Shown piece by piece: positions 1-11,667 of a stretch of 64,000 nt of DNA. The notes beneath the pieces are model-generated. The model was not told the DNA's origin, did not search any database, and was given only the letters and a program-made list of their open reading frames with translations. The stretch spans positions 111,254,228 through 111,318,227 of the forward strand of contig NC_080680.1 of NCBI RefSeq assembly GCF_030445035.2, in the 5' to 3' direction. A program made the position numbers and the translations under genes. The stretch comes from Dasypus novemcinctus. Taxonomy: Eukaryota > Chordata > Mammalia > Cingulata > Dasypodidae. Every line of letters begins with the position of its first letter. The stretch's first letter is position 1.

Positions 1-680
1 CCCCATTTACCTTGGTTACACACATTTAACGTCCATTTTCCTTTCCACCTTGGTGCCCACAGTGACAGCCAACCTCCGTTTCCCGAGGAGCCACTTCCAG
101 ATATAGATGGAATAGTGTTCAGGCTCTAGCTTGCTCAACTGTCCCAATGCCCTGGGAGCCACCCTTTCTTTCGAGGGATACAGTTCCCTCTATTTGATGG
201 CATTAGTCCTCCCCAGGATGTGGGTCCACCCCCACTCTCACTACTTGGGTTTCTACCCCATGGTGTCACCCACTCTGGCAGAATGAGCATTTAGACATTC
301 TCCAGGAGCACGTCCTGCATCAGACCCTCCCCTCCGAGCATTCTAAACAGGTAACCCTCTTTATTATATTTTGATATTATTTTCTCGGCATTTTACTCTC
401 CACCAACACCTGACCCTCTCCTGTGTTCGTATGCTACCCCTCCCTCCTCCCACTTTTGGGCAATGTTACCCATCCGCCCATCCCCAGCCTCCCTCAAACC
501 CACAAAGCCCCAACCAAAGGCAACCCCTGCCCCCCTTTTATCTCTTCTTTGTGTTCATACTTACCACCATCTCGTCTTAAATTCCACCCCTGCAGACATC
601 GGCTCACATCCTTCCTCCACCCTCCGATTTCCTGTAAGCCTATCGTTCAGTCTCTTGCTATCTAGGGCAGCTTGGTTATT

Positions 681-3600
681 TCAAATCATTGAGGTCACGT
701 AGTATTTGTCCTTTAATGTCTGGGTTGTTTCACTCAACATAAGGTTCTCAAGATTCATCCATGTTATCACATGTGTTTGTAGTGTGTTTGTTCTTATAGC
801 CAAGTAGTATTCCATTGTGTGTATATACCACATTTTATTGATCCACTCATCTGTTGATGGGCATTTGGGTTGATTCCAACTTTTGGCGATAGTGAACAAT
901 GCTGCTATGAACATTGGTGTACATATATCGGTTTGCGTCCTTGTTTTCAGTTCTGCTGGGTATGTACCCAGCAGTGGTATTGCTGGGTCATATGGCAAAT
1001 CTATGGCTAGTTTTTTGAGAAACTGCCATACTGTCCTCCAGAATGGTTGGATCCTTCTGCATTCCCACCAGCAGTGGATGAGTGTTCCCCTTTCTTCACA
1101 TCCTCTCCAGCACTTGTATTCTTCTGTTTTTTTCATAGCTGCCAATCTTATGCGTGTAAGATGGTATCTCATTGTGGTGTTGATTTGCATTTCCCTGATA
1201 GCTAGAGATTTGGAACATTTTTTCATGTGCTTTTTTGCCATTTGTATTTCTTCTTTGGCGAAGTGTCTGTTTAAGTCTTTTTCCCATTTTTTAAATGGGT
1301 TGTTTATCTTTTTATTTTCAAGATATAGGAGTTCTTTATATATGCAAGTTATAAGTTTCTTATCAGATATATGGTTGCCAAATATTTTCTCCCACTGAGT
1401 GGGCTCCCTTTTTACTTTCTTGACAAACTCCTTTGAGGTGCAGAAGGCTTTAATTTTGAGGAAGTCCCATTTATCTATTAGTTCTTTTGCTGCTCGTGCT
1501 TTTGGTGAGATATTCATAAATCCATTTCCTATTACAAGGTCCTGTAGATGTTTCCCTACACTGCTTTCTAAGGTTTTTATGGTCTTGGCTCTTATATTTA
1601 GGTCTTTGATCCATCTTGAGTTGATCTTTGTATAAGGTGTGAGGTGGTAATCCTCTTTCATTCTTCTACATATGGCTATCCAGTTCTCCAGACACCATTT
1701 GTTGAATAGGCCACTCTCTCCCAGTTGAGAGGGTTTGGTGGCTTTATCGAATATTATGTGGCTATATATGTGAGGTTCTATATCAGAGCTTTCAATTCGA
1801 TTCCATTGGTCTATGTGTCTCTCTTTATGCCAATACCATGCTGTTTTCACCACCGTAGCTTTGTAGTATGTTTTAAAGTCAGGTAGTGTGATTCCTCCAA
1901 TTTCATTTTTCTTTTTCAGTATGTCTTTGGCTATTCGGGGTCTCTTTCTTTTCCAAATAAATTTCATAGTTAGTTTTTCTAGTTCCTTAAAGAAGGCTGT
2001 GTTGATTTTTATTGGGATTGCATTGAATGTGTAGATCAGTTTTGGTAGGATAGACATCTTAAAAATGTTCAGTCTTCCTATCCATGAACAAGGAATAGTC
2101 TTCCATTTATTTAGGTCTTCTTTGATTTCCTTGAACAATCTTGTATAGTTCTCGGTGTATAAGTTCTTTACTTCTTTGGTTAAATTTATTCCTAAGTATT
2201 TGATTTTTTTATTTACTATTGTGAATGGTATTTGTTTCTTGATTTCCTCCTGATCTTGCTCATTATTGGTGTACAGAAATGCTACTGATTTTTGCGCATT
2301 GATCTTATAACCTGCAACTTTACTAAACTCATTTATGAGTTCTAGAATCTTTGTTGTAGATCTCTCAGGGTTTTCTATGTATAGGATCATGTCATCTACA
2401 AGTAATGACATTTTGACTTCTTCCTTTCCAATTTGAATGCCTTTTATTTCTGGTTCTTGCCTCAGTGCTCGAGCAAGTACTTCTAAGACAATGTTAAATA
2501 GGAGTAGAGACAGTGGGCATCCTTGTCTTGTTCCTGAGTTTAGAGGGAAGGAGTCTAGAATTTCTCCATTGTACACAATATTGGCTTTAGGTTTTTCATA
2601 TATACTCTTTATCATGTTCAAAAAATTTCCTTGTATTCCAATCTTTTGGAGTGTTTTTATCAAGAAAGGGTGCTGTATTTTGTCAAATGCTTTTTCTGCA
2701 TCACTAGATATAATCATGTGATTTTTTTCCTTCAATCTGTTTATATGGTGTATTACATTGATTGATTTTCTTATGTTGAACCATCCTTGCATGCCTGGGA
2801 TGAATCCCACTTGGTCGTGGTGTATAATTCGTTTAATGTGTTGTTGAATACGATTAGCAAGTATTTTGTTAAGTATTTTTGCGTCTAGGTTCATTAGAGA
2901 AATTGGTCTGTAATTTTCCTTTCTTGTGATGTCTTTGTTTGGCTTTGGTACTAGGGTAATGTTGGCATCATAGAAGGAGTTGGGTAATGTTCTTTCTGTT
3001 TCGATTTTTTGGAATAGTTTCAGCAGGATTGGTGTCAATTCTTTCCGGAATGTTTTGTAGAATTCACCTGTGAAGCTATCTGGCCCTGGGCTTTTCTTAG
3101 TTGGGAGATTTTTAGTAACTGATTCTATCTCTCTGCTTGTGATTGGTTTGTTAAGATCATCAATTTCTTCTTTTGTCAATATGGGCTGCTTATGTGTCTC
3201 TAGGAATTTGTCCATTTCCTCTAGATTGTCATTTTTGTTGGAATATAGTTTTTCAAAATATCCTCTTATGATAGTCTTTATTTCTGTGGGGTCAGTGGTA
3301 ATATCGCCTTTCTCATTTCTTATTTTGTGTATTTGCATCTTCTCTCTTTTTTTCTTTGTTAGTGTCGCTAAAGGTTTGTCAGTTTTGTTAATCTTCTCAA
3401 AAAACCAGCTCTTGGTCTTGTTTATCTGTTCAAGTGCTTTCTTATTTTCTATTTCATTTAGTTCTGCTCTTATCTTTGTTATTTCCTTCCTTCTTCTTCC
3501 TGTTGGGTTACTTTGTTGTTGTTTTTCTAATTCCTTCAAATGTGCAGTTCTTCAATTTTTGCTCTTTCTTCTTTTTTGATATATGAATTTATGGCTCTAA

Positions 3601-4494
3601 ACTTCCCTCTCAGTACTGCTTTTGCTGCATCCCATAAATTTTGGTATGTTGTGTTATCATTATCATTTGTTTCAAGGTAGTCATTGATTTCTTTTGAGAT
3701 TTCCTCTTTGACCCACTGTTTTTCTAAGAGTGTGCTGTTTAATTTCCAAATCGTGGTGTGAAATCTGGGCTTCTGTCCCTTGCAAATCTCCAGCTTGACT
3801 CCACTGTGGTCAGAGATAATGTTTTGTATGATTTCAATCTTTCTGAATTCGTTCAGCCTTTCTTTGTGGCCTAGCATATGATCTATCTTGGAGAATGATC
3901 CATGTGCACTTGAGAAAAATGTATATCCTGCTGTGTTTGGGTGTAGCAATCTATATATGTATATTAGATCCATCTCCTCTAATATACTATTCAGATGTTT
4001 TGTTTCTTTGGTGATTCTCTTTTGAGATGTTCTGTCCAGAGTTGATAGTGGTGTATTAAAATCCCCCACTATAATTGTAGATGTATCTATTGTTTCACTT
4101 AGTTTTTCCAGCATTTGCCTGACGTATTTAGAGGCACCCTTGTTAGGGGCATAAATATTTATGATTGTTCGATCTTCTTGACAGATTTTCCCTTTCACTA
4201 AAATGTAGTATCCTTCTTTGTCTCTCACAATTGTTTCACATTTAAAGTCTATTTTGTCTGATATTAATATAGCTACTCCTGCCTTTTTTTGGTTATTGTT
4301 AGCTTGTATGATTGTTTTCCAGCCATTCACTTTCAATCTCCATGCGTCTCTGGGTCTAAGATGTGTCTCTTGTAGACAGCATATGGATGGGTCGTATTTC
4401 CTTATCCAATGTCCAGTCTGAATCTTTTGATAGGTGAGTTTAATCCGTTGACATTCAGTGTTATTACTATCAAGGAATTATTTGTGTTAGCCAT
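681..4494 (-). pseudogene. L1 ORF2 (endonuclease/reverse transcriptase), frameshifted
   Basis: ORF2 normally nicks the target DNA and reverse-transcribes the L1 RNA from the nick. Two frameshifts break it when compared with the intact copy in this window. One base is missing near 4412, in the endonuclease region, and four bases are missing near 3549, between endonuclease and reverse transcriptase. The long remaining frame 681-3539 holds the reverse transcriptase and the C-terminal cysteine-rich region. The catalytic FADD motif reads LVDD (about 2395-2406) and motif A reads [10 protein letters not shown] instead of [10 protein letters not shown]. The two aspartates of motif C survive. The start at 4494 is placed by homology to the intact copy. 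Confidence 0.92.
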
Positions 4495-4570
4495 ATTTTG
4501 ATTGGATTTGTGTTTGTCATATTTTGTTTGTATATATATTTTTTTGTCTTTTTTGTTGTTGTTGTTGGTC

Positions 4571-5539
4571 TTATACTCTCCTCCAACTCTGCCTTTCCTG
4601 TTTTTTCCTTTCTTCCTGCAGAACTCCCTTTAGAATTTCTTGAAGGGGAGGTTTCTTGTTGGTATACTCTTTCATTTTCTGTTTGTCTGCGAATATTTTG
4701 AACTCTCCATCATGTTTGAATGCTAGTTTAGCTGGATAGAGTATTCTTGGTTGGAAATTTTTTTCCTTTAGTACCTTGACGATATCATACCACTGCCTTC
4801 TTGCCTCCATGGTTTCAGATGAGAAATCAGCACTTAATCTAATTGAGCTTCCCTTGTATGTGATGGTTTTCTTTTCTCTTGCTGCTTTTAGGATTTTCTC
4901 TTTGTCTTGAGCATTGGATAATTTGACAAGTATATGTCTTGGGGTGGGCCTGTTGGGGTTTATGACTAGTGGAGTGCGCTGTGCTTCTTGGATATGTACA
5001 TCTGTCTCTTTCAGTAGATTTGGGAAGTTTTCAGCCATTATTTCCTGCAACACTCCTTCTGACCCCTTTCCCTTCTCTTCACCTTCTGGAATGCCTATAA
5101 TACGTATGTTTGAGCATTTTGCATTGTCATTCTGGTCCCTAAGTCCTAATTGGATTTTTTCTATCTTCTTATTGACCCCTTCTACTATCTGTTTGATTTC
5201 TGATGTACTGTCTTCCACGTCACTAATTCTCTGCTCTGTCTCTTCTAGTCTGCTGATATTTGCTGCAAGTGTATTTTTGATTTCTTGAACTGTGGTGTTC
5301 ATTCCCATCATATCTGTTATGTTTTTGCGTATGTCTGCAATTTCCCCTCCAAGTGATGTCTTCATGTTGTTAACCTCTTTCATTACTTCGTCAAATTTGT
5401 CGGTGATAAATGTTCTGAGATCTTTCATTGCTTGTGCCAAGTTTTGCTCCCCTTCGTGATTATTGGTTTGTTGATTGGATTCAGCCATGTTTTCCTGATT
5501 ACTGGTTTGGTTTGTAGATTTTTGTTGCTTTCTGGTCAT
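4571..5539 (-). CDS. L1 ORF1 RNA-binding protein, 322 aa, intact
   Basis: ORF1p is the trimeric RNA chaperone that coats L1 RNA. The frame is open for 322 residues and starts MTRKQQKSTNQ. The order is a polar N-terminal tail, a coiled coil at about residues 50-135, an RRM-type domain beginning at [12 protein letters not shown], and a C-terminal domain containing [15 protein letters not shown]. Length is close to that of the second copy in this window (323 aa) and of human ORF1p (338 aa). It lies 76 bp upstream of the ORF2 start in the L1 sense direction. Although intact, it belongs to an element with dead ORF2. Confidence 0.9.
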   Translation of the reverse strand: MTRKQQKSTNQTSNQENMAESNQQTNNHEGEQNLAQAMKDLRTFITDKFDEVMKEVNNMKTSLGGEIADIRKNITDMMGMNTTVQEIKNTLAANISRLEETEQRISDVEDSTSEIKQIVEGVNKKIEKIQLGLRDQNDNAKCSNIRIIGIPEGEEKGKGSEGVLQEIMAENFPNLLKETDVHIQEAQRTPLVINPNRPTPRHILVKLSNAQDKEKILKAAREKKTITYKGSSIRLSADFSSETMEARRQWYDIVKVLKEKNFQPRILYPAKLAFKHDGEFKIFADKQKMKEYTNKKPPLQEILKGVLQEERKKQERQSWRRV

Positions 5540-5724
5540 CTCTTTATCTTGACGGATTTAATCAGTTCCTTAGCTTCTTTGTCTGCTCTTGGAGGTTAAT
5601 TAGCTGTTATTTTTGCATAGGTGTTATATCTTCTCTTTGTCACTTTTTTCTTCTTATTCTAGTTTCTTGTTGTTGGTTAAGTTCACGCAAAGGCAAGTTC
5701 ACTCAGCGACCATCTTGCCTCCTC

Positions 5725-6071
5725 ATCATTGTTGCTAATTCCACTCTGAGAAATCGATCCAAGACAAACTGCTGTACAATGAATCTACAGCAAGTTCATG
5801 GCAGCCAAACCTGGAGGCCCACGCGGCACGGCGTCTCGGCCTGGCCCGAGCACCAGCTCACCGCGACCGCATCTGGAACATGCCGAGCTGCTGAGTGCCC
5901 TTTACACTCTTAAGATGGGGTTCTCCAGAGAGTTTTTGTTTATGTTGGTCAAATCCATCAATATTTATCATATTAGATATCTAAAGCAAGACAGTTTTAA
6001 AATATTAATTCATTTAAAAACAATAAACCCATTATGTACAACTTTCAAATAAAAAATATCCAAGAAAAAAA
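5725..6071 (+). other. CpG-rich, retrocopy-like segment between two L1s
   Basis: The segment lies between the 5' end of the minus-strand L1 and an older plus-strand L1. Its left half (about 5790-5900) is GC- and CpG-rich, unlike everything around it. Its right half is AT-rich, ends with AATAAA at about 6049-6054, and is followed by an A-run at 6062-6071. A coding-like or promoter-proximal head, an AT-rich 3'UTR-like body, a poly(A) signal and an A-tail suggest a 5'-truncated processed retrocopy on the plus strand. I do not recognise the parent gene in any frame, and I could not find a clear target duplication. It could also be unique DNA between two insertions. Confidence 0.4.
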
Positions 6072-6413
6072 AGGCACTAGCAAACACAAAGAATTTGAAA
6101 ACCTGAAAAAAAAAAAAACAAATAAATAACAGAGCTCATGGGAATGAAGGGCATAAGAGGTGAGATAAAAAACTCATTAGAGGTGTATAACAGCAGACTC
6201 GCAGTAATAAAAGGAAGAATAAGTGTTACTGAAAACAGAACAGCTGGCATTGAAGAGAGAGAAGAGCAGAGAGAGAAAAGAACAGAAAAAAATTGAGCAG
6301 GGGCTCAGAGAGTATTAAGAGAATGATAACATGTAGAGCAACAACCCACATGTCATGGGAATTCCGGAAAGAGAAGAGAAGGGAAAGGGGCAGAAAGAGT
6401 ATTTGAGGACATA

Positions 6414-6871
6414 ATGACTGAAAATTTCCCAACTCTCATGAAAGAAATGAACTTAGAAGCTCAATGTGCCCCAATCAGAATAAATCCAAATAGACCTACT
6501 ATAAGACACATGTTAATCAGAATATCAAATATTAGAGATAAAGAGAACATTCTGAGAACATCAAGAGAGAAGCAAACCATCCCATACAAGGGTCATCCAG
6601 TAGACTTAGTGCTGATTTCTCATCAGAAACCATGGATGCAAGAAAACAGAGGTATGGTACAATTAGGATACTGACAGCATGCATAAGAAAACATGAGCCA
6701 TCCATATGCTGCTTACAAGAAACTCCCCTTAGACCCAGGGATACAAACCATCTGAAAGTGAAAGTTTGGAAAAAGATACTTCATGCAAATAGTAAAAAAA
6801 AAAAATCAGGGTTAGCTATACTAATATCAGACAAAAGAGACTTTAAACGCAAAAAAAGTTACAAGAGCTGA
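6414..6871 (+). pseudogene. L1 ORF1-ORF2 junction with internal deletion
   Basis: The frame at 6414-6674 is the RRM half of ORF1 (INPNRPTIRHMLIRISNIRD is recognisable). The overlapping frame 6632-6871 starts inside the ORF1 motif [14 protein letters not shown] region (here MDARKQRYG) and runs directly into ORF2 endonuclease ([12 protein letters not shown]). Comparison with the intact L1 shows that the ORF1 C-terminal domain, the inter-ORF spacer and the first codons of ORF2, about 0.5 kb, are missing. The result is a short fused reading frame. Neither domain is complete, so a working protein is not expected. Confidence 0.75.
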
Positions 6872-7949
6872 AGAAAGCTATTATATATTAATAAACAGAG
6901 CAATCTACCAGGAAAATACACCAACCATAAATATCTATGCATCTAACCAGGATGTCCCAAAATATATGAGGCAAATTATGGCAAAACTGAAGGGAGAAAG
7001 AGACATTTCTACAATATTAGTTGGAGATTTCAACACACCACTCACATCAATAGATAGAACAACTAAACAGAAGATCAACAAGGAAAAAGAGAACTTGAAC
7101 AATATGATAAACAAGCTAGATATAACAAACATATACAGAACATTGCATCCCAAATCAGCATGTTATACATTCTACTTAAGTGCTCATGGATGTTTCTCCA
7201 GGTAGACTGCATGTTAGGTCACAAGGCAGGTACCAATAAATACAAAAAGACTGAAATTACATAAAGCACCTTCTCAGATGATAACGGAATGAAACTGGAA
7301 ATCAATAATAGACAGGAAAGGGAGAAATTCACATATGTGTGGAGGCTAAACAACACACTCCTAAACAATTAGTGGGTCAAAGAAGAAATTGTAAGTGAAA
7401 TTAGTAAATATATTGAGATGAATGAAAACGAGAACACAACTTATCAAAGTGTATGGGATACAGCAAAAGTAGTGCTGACAGGGAAATTTATAGCCCTAAA
7501 CACCTATATTAAAAAAGAAGAAAGAGCTAAAATCAAAGATCTAACTGCACAACTGAAAATACTAGAGAAAGAACAGCAAATCATTCCCAAAGCAAGCAGA
7601 AGGAAAGAAATAATGAAGACTAGTGCTGAAATAAATGAAACTGAGAAAAAAAATAGAGAAAATCAACCAAACCAAAAGCTGTTTTTTTTGAGAGATCAAT
7701 GAAATTGACAAACTGTTAGCTAGACTAACAAAGAAAAAAAGAGAGAAGTCGCAAATAAATAAAACCAGAAATGAAAGGAGGGAAATTACAACTGACCCCA
7801 CAGATATAAAACGGACCATAGGATATTATGAAAAATTGGATGCCAACAAACTAGGCAACCTAGATGAAATGGACAAATTCTTAGAAATGCACAAACAACC
7901 TACACTGATGCTACAAGAAATGCAAGAACTTAACAAACCAATCACACTT

Positions 7950-8320
7950 TTAAAAAGATTTATTTTATTTATTTCCCACCCCCTCCAATCTCATTATTTG
8001 CACTCACTGTCTAATCCATTCATTGTATGCCTGTCTTCTTTTTAGGAGGTACCAGGCACCCAAACACTTGAGCCACCTCCGCTCCTCGCTTGTTTTTTCT
8101 CTTATTGTGTTTCCTTGCTATGGCTCTTTGTTGCATCCTCTAGTTCAGTCATCTCATTGCATCATCTTATTGTGTTATCTTGTTACATCAACTCACCATG
8201 CCAGCCTGTCATGTCAGCTCGCTGTCTTGCTCTTCTTATTTAGGAGGCACCAGGAACTGAACTGAGGACCTCCCATGTGGTAGGTCAGTGCCCAACTGCT
8301 TGAGCCATATCTGCTTCCCC
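7950..8320 (-). mobile_element. DAS-type tRNA-derived SINE, dimer-like
   Basis: The element is inserted in the old L1. Its tRNA-like head is at the right end (complement of GGGGAAGCAGATATGGCTCAAGC) and its tail at the left is a T-rich stretch on the plus strand. A second, partial head-like monomer lies at about 8043-8090, so the copy looks dimeric. The target duplication is about 11 bp with mismatches: CAATCACACTT at 7939-7949 and CAATCACATTT at 8321-8331. The L1 ORF2 sequence resumes immediately after it. Confidence 0.85.
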
Positions 8321-8367
8321 CAATCACATTTAAAGAGATTGAATCTGTCATCAAAAATCTCTTAACA

Positions 8368-9124
8368 GGGGTATAGAAAAAGCATGCCAAATGAATGCTT
8401 TGGATCATGATTGGTGGTAATAGTCTGATGATATTATCTCATAATCTGTAATAAATGTTCCACCATGGTGTGGTATATTGGTGAAAGGGTGTTGCATGGG
8501 AATTCTTCACATGTGCATGATTGTTTTGTAAGTTCACAACCTCTGTAATAAAAATATATTAAAAATAATAATAACAGGGGGGGTTGGGGGGAAAATACAC
8601 CAAATGTAAGATATGGACTATAGTTAATAGTAATATTTCGATGATATTCCTTCATAATTTGTATCAAATGTTTCACAACAACGCAATGTATTGGTCATGG
8701 GGTGATGTATGGGACTCCGGTATGTTATGAATGTTTGTTTTGTAATTTCACAACTTTTACTATACACTTAGTTTATGTATGTTCAAGTATGAATGATATA
8801 CTTCAATAAAATTTTTAAAAATTAAGTAACAGATCTCCCCAAAGGAAGGAATGTACTAATGCTCCTACAAACTTTAATCCCCACAAGGCTGTATATTCCC
8901 TTCTTGTGATAACGTCAACACACACCCCATTTGTGCACTTCATGTAACTGTTGCAGAAACTGTTCTCATACCTTATGGAATGTCTTTGTCCTGGAATTCC
9001 TGATATTCCCTCTCCTTTTCTCTCCTCTTTGCAGAGCACTAACTTCATTCTTTTACCAACCACCAACGAAAAATCTCTCCTGTTTGTAAGTCCCAGTAAA
9101 GCTCATGTCGAACCATTAAAAAGA
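8368..9124 (+). mobile_element. L1 3'-end insertion with extra 3' sequence
   Basis: This is a nested insertion in the old L1, flanked by a diverged 15-bp duplication (8353-8367 and 9125-9139). It begins with an L1 3'-end-like block (about 8385-8565). A second, related block follows (8588-8818) and ends with AATAAA at 8805-8810. About 300 bp of non-L1 sequence then runs to a second A-rich tail (9115-9124), preceded by an AGTAAA-type signal near 9095. The second block matches the L1 3' end at 47850-48080. The extra 300 bp could be a 3' transduction or an unrelated element. Confidence 0.7.
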
Positions 9125-9293
9125 AAAAATCTCCCAACAAAGAAAAGTCCAGGGCCAGATGGCTTCACAGGTGAATTGTACCAAGCATTTCAAGAAGAAT
9201 TAACAACAATCCTGTTTAAACTCTTCCAAAAAATTGAAAAGAAGGGAAAATTTACCCAACACATTTTATGAAGCCAATATCACCCTAACACCA

Positions 9294-9471
9294 GGTGTTC
9301 TTTTTGTTCTATGGGCCCGTTTGCCAATCAGGTAAAAACCATGGACCCCGTACTAAGTCCATACTATACTGTGTTTTATTTAATAAATATATCACACCCG
9401 CACCAATACACCCCCACAAGAATAATGTTTTTTTTGAATTTTCATTCAAGCTCACATACCTCTGGTTAAGA
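9294..9471. repeat. 178-bp insertion of unassigned family
   Basis: It interrupts the old L1 ORF2 and is bracketed by ACCCTAACACCA (9282-9293) and ACCCTAATACCA (9472-9483), a 12-bp duplication with one mismatch. The insert has no long poly(A) tail and no reading frame. I do not recognise the family. A short nonautonomous element or a retrotransposed fragment would fit. Confidence 0.6.
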
Positions 9472-11667
9472 ACCCTAATACCAAAGGCAGATAAAGATAC
9501 TACAAGAAAAGAAAATCACAGACCAATCTCTTTAATGAACATAGATGCAAAAATTCTCAACAAAATACTTGCAAATCAAATCCAACAGCATATCAAAAGA
9601 ATTATACACCATGACCAAGTGGGATTTATTCCTGGTATGCAAGGGTGGTTCAACACAACAACAGCAATTAATATAATACATCACCTTAACAAATTGAAGG
9701 GGGAAACCATATAATCATTTCCATTGATGCAGAAAAGGCATTTGACAAAATCCAGCATCCTTTCTTGATTAAAAACACTTCAAAAGATAGAAATAGAAGG
9801 AAAATTCCTCAATATGATAAAGGGCATTTTTGAAAAACCCGAAGCCAACAATGTACTCAGTGGGGAAAGGTTGAAATTTTTCCCTTAAAGATCAGGAACA
9901 AGACAAGAATGACCACTGTCACTACTGTTATTCGTATTATGCTAGAAGTTCTAGCTAGAGTAATTAGACAAGAAAAATAAAGGCACCCAAATAGAAAAAG
10001 AGGAAGTAAAACTCTCACTGTTTGTGGATTACATGATCTTATGTTTAGAAAACTCCGAAATGTCTATGACAAAGCTACTTGAGCTAATAAATCAGTTCAG
10101 CAAAGTGGCAGGATATAAGATCAATACACAAAAGTCAGTATTGTTTTTACATACTAGTATTGAACAATCTGAGAAGGCAATCAGAAGAAGATTCTATTTA
10201 CAATAGCAACAAAAAAACTCAAATACCTAGAAATCAATTTAACCAATGAAGTACAGGACCTATATACAGAAAACTACAAAATAATGCTAAAAAATCAAAG
10301 AAGACCTAAACAAATGGAAAGACATCCTGTGTTCATGGGTTGGAAGACTAAATATCATGACGATGTCTATCCTACCCAAACTGATTTATTGGTTCAATGC
10401 AATACTAATCAAAACTCCAACAGCCTACTTTACAGAATTATAAAAGGTAATTACCAAATTTATTGGGAAGGGAACATGCACCTGAATAGCCAAAAGCATC
10501 CTAAAAAAGAAGAGCAATGTGGGAGGACTTTCACTACCCATCCTTGAAACAAATTACAAAGCTATAGTGGTCAAAACAGCATGGTATTGGCATAAAGATA
10601 GACATATCAATCAGTGGAATAGAATTGAGAATCCAGAGATAAACATTCAACTCTATGGCCAACTGGTTTTCAACAAACCTACCAAGTCCATGTTAATGGG
10701 ACAAAACAGTCTTGTCAACAAATGGTGCTGGGAAAACTGGATATCCAAAACCAAAACAATGAAGAAGGACATCTATCTTACCCCCTATACAAGAACCAAC
10801 TCAAAATGGATCAAAGACCTAAATATAAAAGCCAGGACCATAAAACTACTAGAAGAAAATGTAGGAAAATATCTTCAAGATCTTGTGGTAGGTGATGGTT
10901 TCTGGGATCTTAGATCCAAAGCACCAGCAACAAATGAAAAAATAGATAAATGGGACCTCTTCGAAATTAAACACTTTTGCATCTCAAAGGACTTTGCCAA
11001 AAAGGTGAAAAGGCAACTGACTCAATGGGAGAAAATATTTAGAAGTCACATACGTGATAAGGGTTTAATATCCATGATATATAGAGATTCTACAACTCAA
11101 CAATAAAAAGACAAATGACCCAATTAAAAGCTGGACAAAAGACTTGAATAGATGTTTGTCCAAAGAAGAAATAAAAATAGCAAAAAAAAAAAAGAAAAAA
11201 GAAAAAGTTTTCAACATCTCTAGCAATTAACAAAATACAAATCAAAACTACAAAGAGATATCATTTCACACCTCTTAGAATGGTCACTATTAAAAAGACA
11301 GAAAACTCCAAGGGTTTGAGAGGATGTGGAGAGAGGAACATTGTTCATTGCTGGTGGACTGTAGAATGGTACAGCCACTGTGGAGGACTATTTGGCAGTT
11401 CCTAAAGAAGTTGAATATTCATTTACCATGTGCCCTAGCAATACCACATTATATACTCAGAAAAACTGAGAGCTCTGACATGAACAGACATCTGTACATC
11501 AATGTTCATAGAGGCATTAGTCACAATTGCCAAAGACATAGATACCCTAGGTATCCATCAAGTGATGAACAGATAAACTGTGGTGTATACACAAGATGGA
11601 ATATTCTGCATCTTTAAGAAGAAATGAAGTTGTGAAGCATATGGCAGCAGGGATGAACCTGAAGGAC

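Larger units (their letters stand above)
1..5724 (-). mobile_element. L1 retrotransposon copy 1, 3' end outside window
   Basis: This is a LINE-1 on the minus strand. Its 3'UTR runs off the left edge of the window, ORF2 spans 681-4494, ORF1 spans 4571-5539, and the 5' terminus at about 5724 is the complement of GAGGAGGCAAGATGG, the usual L1 start. It aligns by eye along its length with the intact L1 at 21930-30743 and differs by a few percent. Its 5'UTR is only about 185 bp against 1362 bp in the other copy, because a central block of about 1.2 kb is absent. ORF2 carries frameshifts, so this copy should not be autonomous. The target duplication cannot be checked because the 3' end is missing. 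Confidence 0.95.
6676..11617 (+). pseudogene. Decayed L1 ORF2 remnant, split by insertions
   Basis: Successive short frames match L1 ORF2. Endonuclease parts include [14 protein letters not shown] near 7018 and SAHGCFSR near 7180. Reverse transcriptase parts include [15 protein letters not shown] near 9145 and [15 protein letters not shown] near 9610. The catalytic FADD motif reads FVDY near 10020. The C-terminal frame 10519-11106 carries NKWCWENWI and TQWEKIF. Frameshifts occur roughly every few hundred bases, and three foreign insertions interrupt the frame. It is non-functional. Confidence 0.9.

Noticed and set aside
883..1398. Plus-strand frames of up to 171 aa opposite L1 ORF2 (also 24692-25273 and 26879-27493)
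   Set aside because: They are antisense shadows of ORF2. They change with each L1 copy's ORF2 codons and match no family.
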